A stretch of DNA of 64,000 nt, taken from NCBI RefSeq assembly GCF_021462225.1, contig NC_061813.1, positions 18,686,442-18,750,441 of the forward strand, given 5' to 3'. Shown one piece after another: positions 59,433 through 64,000 of this stretch (positions within the stretch are counted from its first letter, which is position 1; the number at the start of each line of letters is the position of its first letter). This stretch comes from Girardinichthys multiradiatus. Lineage: Eukaryota; Chordata; Actinopteri; Cyprinodontiformes; Goodeidae. A program made the translations under genes and the position numbers. The notes below the pieces were generated by a model. That model ran no database searches, was not told where the DNA came from, and saw only the letters and a list, made by a program, of their open reading frames with translations.

Positions 59433-59632
59433 ATATGCTAATTTTGTGAGATAGGAATTTTGGGTTTTCATGAGCTGTATGCCAAAATCATCCGTATTAA
59501 GACAATAAAAGACCTGAAATATTTCAGTTAGTGTGCAATGAATCTAAAATATATGCATGTTAAATTTTCATCATGACATTATGGAAAATAATGAACTTTA
59601 TCACAATATGCTAATATTTTGAGAAGGACCTG
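59433..59632 (-). repeat. Right terminal inverted repeat of the Tc1 element
   Basis: The inverted partner of 58024-58223, bordered by the TA at 59633-59634. An apparent short frame beginning within this repeat at 59619 is an artefact: the env part of that frame begins only at 59635. Confidence 0.9.
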
Positions 59633-59634
59633 TA

Positions 59635-60412
59635 TAACATCTGCTACGACCACTCATGATAAGACCAGGGCGTTAACACGTAGAAGAAGAAGGCATGTCA
59701 TGAAAAGGAGCGCAGCAACCTTTGACCTGAGTCAGGGCTCCCCCACTTACATTGATGCCATAGGAGTACCTCGAGGAGTGCCAAATGAATACAAAATCGC
59801 AGATCAAGTCTCAGCAGGTTTTGAAAATATCCCAATAATTGCAGCCTTTTTCTCGGTGACCCCAAATAAGAATGTTGACCACATCAACTACATCCATTAC
59901 AATGTTTTACGTCTAGCTAACCTAACAAGGGATGCAGTAGAAGGCCTGTCTGAACAATTGGCACCAACCTCCCTCATGGAGGTGCAAACCCGAATGGCAT
60001 TAGATATGTTGTTAGCGGAAAAAAAAGGCTTCTGTGCGATGTTTGGAGATATGTGTTGCACTTTTATTCCCAACAACACTGCACTGGTTCAGTGTCAAAG
60101 GCTTTAGAGGTACTTAAGACCCTCTCCGCAACCATGCATGAACATTCTGGAATTGATAATCCCCTTGAGGAGTGGATGACGGGCATGTTTGGACACTGGA
60201 AGTGTTTGATAATGTCTTTGTTCATTTCTATTGCTGTGTTTGTAGCTATTATGGTGACGTGTGGGTGTTGCTGTGTGCCATGTATCCGATCTCTGGTTGT
60301 AAGATTTATCACCTCCACTATTGAAGGGAAGGCTTCTCAGCATCCCACCATGATGCCACTGCTAGAGGTAGATGGTGATGATGAGGAGCAGGAAGGCATG
60401 CTGAAGATTTAA
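59635..60412 (+). pseudogene. env: Retroviral envelope, transmembrane-subunit (TM) part, frameshifted
   Basis: This is the continuation of env to the right of the Tc1 insertion, in the same reading frame as the left part. A run of five Arg at 59679-59693 is a furin-type SU/TM cleavage site. A hydrophobic stretch follows about 45 residues later (fusion-peptide region), then a helical region and a Cys-X6-Cys-Cys motif (60033-60059), which defines a gamma-type TM with the immunosuppressive-like segment just before it. Near 60080-60100 the frame shifts (net change of one modulo three, looking like a small deletion). The remainder, in a second frame, holds the membrane-proximal region, a long hydrophobic anchor (about 60205-60275) with a Cys cluster, and an acidic cytoplasmic tail ending at TAA 60410-60412. 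The copy cannot produce a full TM. Confidence 0.85.
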
Positions 60413-60460
60413 AGTTGCTTAAAATATAATCTGCAGGACATTTTAGGACATTTAAGACTT

Positions 60461-60470
60461 CAAAAGGGGG
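60461..60470 (+). promoter_or_regulatory. Polypurine tract of the retrovirus
   Basis: caaaaggggg lies immediately before the LTR (three bases before TG), the expected primer site for plus-strand DNA synthesis. Confidence 0.75.
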
Positions 60471-60473
60471 TAA

Positions 60474-60959
60474 TGTTGGAAAACATTTAAAATACTTAAT
60501 AGTGTCTGCATTGCTATGCTCAAGTTATGTTTAATAATGTGTGAAATAAAATGTATTGTGTAACTTAGTGGCTTGCTCAAAACAGGCCTCTTCTGTGTGT
60601 GTGTTTGACTTAGCTATAATCTGCCTTGCAACAGTGAAGATATTTCTGTATGTGTCTGCAGATTTCTGTACATGTCTGCAGATAACAGCCAAAAGTAGAA
60701 TAACAGGAAACGTTGTGAAGGTCAAACAGTGTGAAGGACGAACAGTCAGCTAAATGCCAGGTGTAAGAGTTCAACTGACACTCGATAAAATGTGTGTTTT
60801 TTCTTTGCCAATGTATACGCCTTGCTGTTGAATAAAAACCCTGTTCTGGGGAGAAAAGTCAGAAGTGTTCGTGGTGACGCAGCTGGAACCTCTCCCCGAC
60901 CGGGCAAAGAAACTGCGCAGTCTCTGTGTTTTCTTTTATTATTTAGTTTTACTATAACA
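60474..60959 (+). mobile_element. 3' LTR of the endogenous retrovirus (486 bp)
   Basis: It begins TGTTGGAA just after the polypurine tract and ends ACTATAACA, giving TGTT/AACA inverted termini. The polyadenylation signal AATAAA is at 60831-60836, leaving about 100 bp for R/U5, a reasonable layout. The U5 part is present, so the copy came from integrated proviral DNA rather than from reverse transcription of an env mRNA. There is no 5' LTR in the window, and a target duplication therefore cannot be shown; the right flank is GTAT. Confidence 0.75.
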
Positions 60960-62209
60960 GTATAGCATATGACTTAGTTTTTCCAAAACAAACGAACACG
61001 CAGGAGTTCTGGGGAACAGCTCCATTACTGTGTGTCAAGGAGCAGTGGTGAGTGTCTTCAGTATCAGGCCTGCAACGGGGTGGTTTATTGACTATATTGC
61101 CAGTTTTAATTTGTTTATTTTTGGTGGGCCCACTACTTAAAATATGTCAATTAAATTTAGTTTAGTTTATTAAGACTGAAGGATTCTTGTGCGTTTGGAA
61201 CTGTTGCAATGTGGCAAAACCAGGAACAAATCTATTGCAAGTTATTTACAGATCCTGAAAGAGTGGAGTCTAAGCTTTCCAATGATGTCAAACTTGTGGA
61301 AATCGAAAAAGAATTGAAGAAGATGTGACCATCTGAATGTCTGCACTTGCCAGACTACTTTTCTGAGAAATCAACCCTGAAAGATTCCTTGTTTTCTCTC
61401 CCTGAAAGCAGGGCGGTGACAAAAGCTGCTAATTTGAATAACTTTAAATAGCCCACCTCCCCCAACTGTTTGTTAACAGAAGCCCCAACTGACTGCAACA
61501 GGCTTCTGTCACTGAACTCATATTATTTTTCTATGTAAAGACAATTTACAGCACTGCATTACAATGTATTATTTATGTCTGCAAATTGCATCATGACTGC
61601 AACCTAATGTCTGCATCCTGGTGATTGGTTTGCTTTCCTCTTGTTTTTAGATAAGTCTCACTTAAAGTTCCTGTCTATTAAATGTTCTGCCTCAGGCAGA
61701 GTTTGAAATCCTATCTCACAGCAATTAGTAAAATATCAGGGTAATATGGATGTGTTCTTCTTAATATGTAATATGCAATGTCCAAAGATTATTGCAGCAT
61801 GCAGAAATATTGTTTATCAATCTTCGTTTTATGTGTGCAAGTATGAATAGAGCTATGGGCCTTTTGAATACGGGTTAATCTAGAAGAGGCTGGTGCTGCA
61901 GCTACTTAATCTGTACCCATCAAATTTTATGTCTGCAAACCTCTTGACTTTAATGGACTCAGGAAGAGAAATGGGCAATAACTTGACTTTGATCATGTCA
62001 CCAATGTGATTTTTATTTACAACTCTATACACATTACAAATTGCCAAAACGTCAATGTCACAGTGTCATACCATCATCCTCTTCGGTGTGCTATTCTGTG
62101 TTGTGCTTTGTGGTGCTGGGCATGTAATGTCCTTCGCTTCATCGGAACAAAAAGGCCTGATCTTTGAATTAAGATATGTCTGCCTGTCCGTGGCCAGTCT
62201 AGGTGCAGG
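60960..62209. other. Spacer, no gene seen
   Basis: AT-rich sequence to the right of the LTR. Short open stretches at 61200-61330 show no recognised domain. Confidence 0.5.
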
Positions 62210-62512
62210 CAGGGCAGGAACCGGTCGAGAACCGTGGCCTCGGACTTGGAGGAGCTGATCCTCAGCCCAGCCGCTTCACACTCGGCTGCGAAACGCCCCA
62301 GTGCATGCTGTAGGTCTTGGCTAGAGGGGGCCAGCAGGACCACGTCATCTGCAAAAAGAAGAGACGAAATCCTCTGGTCCCCAAACCAGACCCTCTCGGG
62401 CCCTTGGCTGCGCCTAGAAATCCTGTCCATAAAAGTTATGAACAGGACCGGTGACAAAGGGCAGCCCTGCCGGAGTCCAACATGCACCGGGAACAGGTCC
62501 GACTTAGTGCCA
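62210..62512 (-). pseudogene. LINE reverse-transcriptase fragment A
   Basis: The minus-strand frame contains RT motif B (VGLRQGCPLSPVLF) followed by IFMDRISRR-like text, motif C FADDVVLL (FADD at 62344-62355), and GRFAAECEAAGLRISSSKSE, a run seen in a common fish LINE. Similarity stops soon after VLDR near 62215. The upstream side ends at about 62512, where the AATTG-type tail of the next LINE begins. It is thus an internal fragment, and the open frame continuing to 62074 beyond the similarity is probably flanking DNA. Different codon text from fragment B shows a different LINE family. Confidence 0.75.
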
Positions 62513-64000
62513 GCAATTCAATTCAATTAAAAAATACTTTATTAATCCCAAAGGGAAATTAAATGTTGTTATAGCTCATATTATGAAGGTTTCCTCAAAG
62601 ATCCATTGTAGATGCTGTTGGCTGTGGGCAGGAAGGATCTCCTGTAGCGCTCCGTCTTACAGCAGATCTGAAGAAGCCTCTGACTGAAGACACTCTGTTG
62701 TTGTAGGACAGTCTCATGAAGAGGATGCTCAGGGTTCTCCATAATGTTCTTCATTTTATGAAGAATCCATCTTTCCACAATGATCTCCAGAGGTTCCAGA
62801 GGAGTCCCCAGAACAGAGCCAGCCTTTTTTATCAGCTTGTTGAGCTTTTTTAAGTCCCTGGCTCTGATGCTGCTTCCCCAGCAGATGATGGTAGAAGAGA
62901 TCACACTCTCCACAACAGACTTATAGAAGATATGCAGCATCTTGCTGCAAACACCAAAGGACCTAAGCTTCCTCAAGAAGTACAGTCTGCTCTGTCCCTT
63001 CTTGTAGATGGCTTCACAGTTGCATCTCCACTCTAGTCTTTTGTCCAGGTGAACACCGAGGTATTTATACTCCTCCACCACCTCCACTTTTTCTCCCATG
63101 ATAGAAATAGTTTTTGACTTATTCCTGTTTCTCTTAAAATCTACAATCATCTCCTTTGTTTTAGTCACGTTCAAAATGAGATGATTGTTTCCACACCATG
63201 CCACAAAGCGGTCCAACACCTTCCTTTACTCAGCTTCTTGTCCATCTCTGATCCACCCCACGACTGCAGAATCATCCGAGTATTTCTGCAGATGACAGGA
63301 GTCTGTCTTGTACTGGAAGTCTGAGGTGTACAGAGTGAAAAGGAATGGTGAGAGTACAGTCCCCTGTGGTGCTCCTGTGCTGCTGACTACCTGGTTAGAC
63401 TCACAACCCTTCAGTCTCACAAACTGTGGTCTGTTTGTCAGGTAGTCTTTGATCCAGGAAATTGTTGAGGCCTCCACCTGAGTCTTCTGGAGTTTCTGAC
63501 AAAGCAAATCAGGTTGGATTGTATTAAATGCACTGGAGAAATCAAAGAACATGATCCTCACAGTGCTACTGGCTTTGTCCAGATGACAGTGGGTTTGTTG
63601 AAGCAGGTGTATGATGGCATCTTCAACTCCAACTCCACAGCGATAAGCAAACTGAAGGGGGTCCTGATGGTTTACCGTTTGCTTACTCAGGTGGGCCAAC
63701 AGGAGTCTCTCTAGGACCTTCATGATGTGAGATGTCAGGGCAACAGGTCTATAGTCATTGAGGACTGATGGATGAGTTTTCTTTGGTACCGGAACAAGAC
63801 AGGAGGTCTTCCACAACACCGGAACCTTGTTCTGGGCCAGGCTAAGGTTGAAGAGGTGCTGCAGAATCCCACAGAGCTGCTCTGCAGAGGCCTTCAGGAC
63901 TCTAGGGCTGACATGATCTGGACCTGCAGCCTTATTCCTATTCAGTCTCTCCAGTTGTCTCTTCACCTGACTTCTTGAGACACACAGGTGGAAGAGGGAA
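62513..64000 (-). pseudogene. LINE reverse transcriptase B with one in-frame stop; runs off the window
   Basis: The minus-strand frame is open from the window edge (64000) and shows, in order, the NKAAGPDHVSPRVL finger block, VPKKTHPSVLNDYRPVALTS, motif A FFDFSSAFNT, motif B STGAPQGTVLSP and motif C YSDD (63271-63282). After it comes the thumb/C-terminal region (LNVTKTKEMIVDF, YKYLGVHLDKRLEW, RYRRSFLPTANSIYN). One in-frame TAA at 63226-63228 splits it; the frame is otherwise continuous to a stop at about 62581. The 3' end is a short UTR with aataaagtattttttaattg and a repeated AATTG tail at 62513-62530. It is a CR1/Rex1/L2-group LINE by memory of similar fish sequences. The 5' part (endonuclease) lies outside the window. 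Confidence 0.82.

Larger units (their letters stand above)
58024..59632 (-). mobile_element. Tc1-like transposon (1609 bp) inserted in env
   Basis: It has perfect TA duplications at 58022-58023 and 59633-59634. The ends begin CAGGTCCTTCTCAAAATATT in inverted orientation. The terminal inverted repeats run about 200 bp (58024-58223 and 59433-59632) and differ by eye at only two positions. Each repeat holds two copies of an attagcatat-type direct repeat, at its outer and inner edge (the IR/DR layout known from Sleeping-Beauty-like elements). It carries a transposase gene on the minus strand with one frameshift. Near-identity of the ends implies a recent insertion relative to the other Tc1 copies in the window. 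Confidence 0.95.
56760..60959 (+). mobile_element. 3' part of an endogenous retrovirus: env plus one LTR, with nested Tc1
   Basis: Order on the plus strand is a possible splice acceptor (ttcttttttacag ending near 56716), env (from ATG 56760), polypurine tract (caaaaggggg, 60461-60470) and LTR (60474-60959). No gag, pol or 5' LTR was recognised upstream; another transposon fragment lies within 170 bp of the env start, so the 5' part was deleted or never inserted. The envelope is gamma-type by its CX6CC motif in TM and CXXC in SU. This is an old, non-functional germline copy. Env is disrupted at three places, described under the two env entries. Confidence 0.85.

Noticed and set aside
59619..59634. 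Start of the TM-bearing frame inside the Tc1 repeat
   Set aside because: The apparent start is a TTG within the transposon's terminal repeat; env sequence begins at 59635.
56760..60412. A domesticated, functional host envelope gene
   Set aside because: The stop at 57330, the Tc1 insertion and the TM frameshift exclude an intact product from this copy.
1..64000. CRISPR arrays, bacterial operons, riboswitches, rRNA or intact tRNA genes
   Set aside because: None seen. Direct repeats found are microsatellites, LTR/SINE duplications or transposon arms, and the window is eukaryotic.

Overview
The window looks like teleost fish DNA. It is AT-rich, holds long (TG)n and (TA)n microsatellites, and is crowded with repeats typical of fish: several Tc1-like transposons including a Sleeping-Beauty-type copy, a tRNA-derived SINE, hAT-type MITEs, non-LTR (LINE) reverse transcriptases with AATTG-type tails, and a gamma-type endogenous retrovirus env. 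I found no convincing host protein-coding gene, tRNA gene or rRNA gene. The species cannot be named from sequence alone.

Layout. 1-5.2 kb: AT-rich spacer, a decayed Tc1 copy (2768-3455) and a solo LTR with an exact 5-bp target duplication (4639-5169). 5.2-16.2 kb: mostly single-copy-looking DNA with a LINE relic lacking its RT catalytic core (9120-10160), a (TG)n tract and three stretches that read like conserved non-coding elements. 16.2-19.1 kb: a 2.5-kb TTAA-flanked element made largely of inverted arms and retaining a THAP-type C2CH motif (Kolobok-like), with a SINE inserted on its left TTAA. 19-56 kb: gene desert with a LINE 3' tail, five Tc1 relics, two more solo LTRs (26260-26622; 40634-40971), a 200-bp hAT MITE, a nested truncated SINE and several homeodomain-site-rich segments. 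56-61 kb: the 3' part of an endogenous retrovirus (env plus one LTR). Its env is broken by a premature stop, by a 1.6-kb Tc1 element inserted just before the SU/TM cleavage site, and by a frameshift in TM. 62.2-64 kb: two LINE reverse-transcriptase fragments on the minus strand, apparently nested, with the second running off the window.

How the parts relate. Nothing here forms an operon-like system. The story is layered insertion: SINE into a Kolobok-like end, SINE into or beside a Sleeping-Beauty-type relic, a solo LTR beside a hAT MITE, Tc1 into env, and LINE into LINE. Most insertions can be placed to the base because their target-site duplications survive. The unusual items are the Kolobok-like fold-back element with its THAP relic, and the env/Tc1 nest whose two Tc1 terminal repeats differ at only 2 of about 200 positions. 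I see no evidence of a wholly new biological system. The conserved-looking non-coding blocks are the most likely place for host function.
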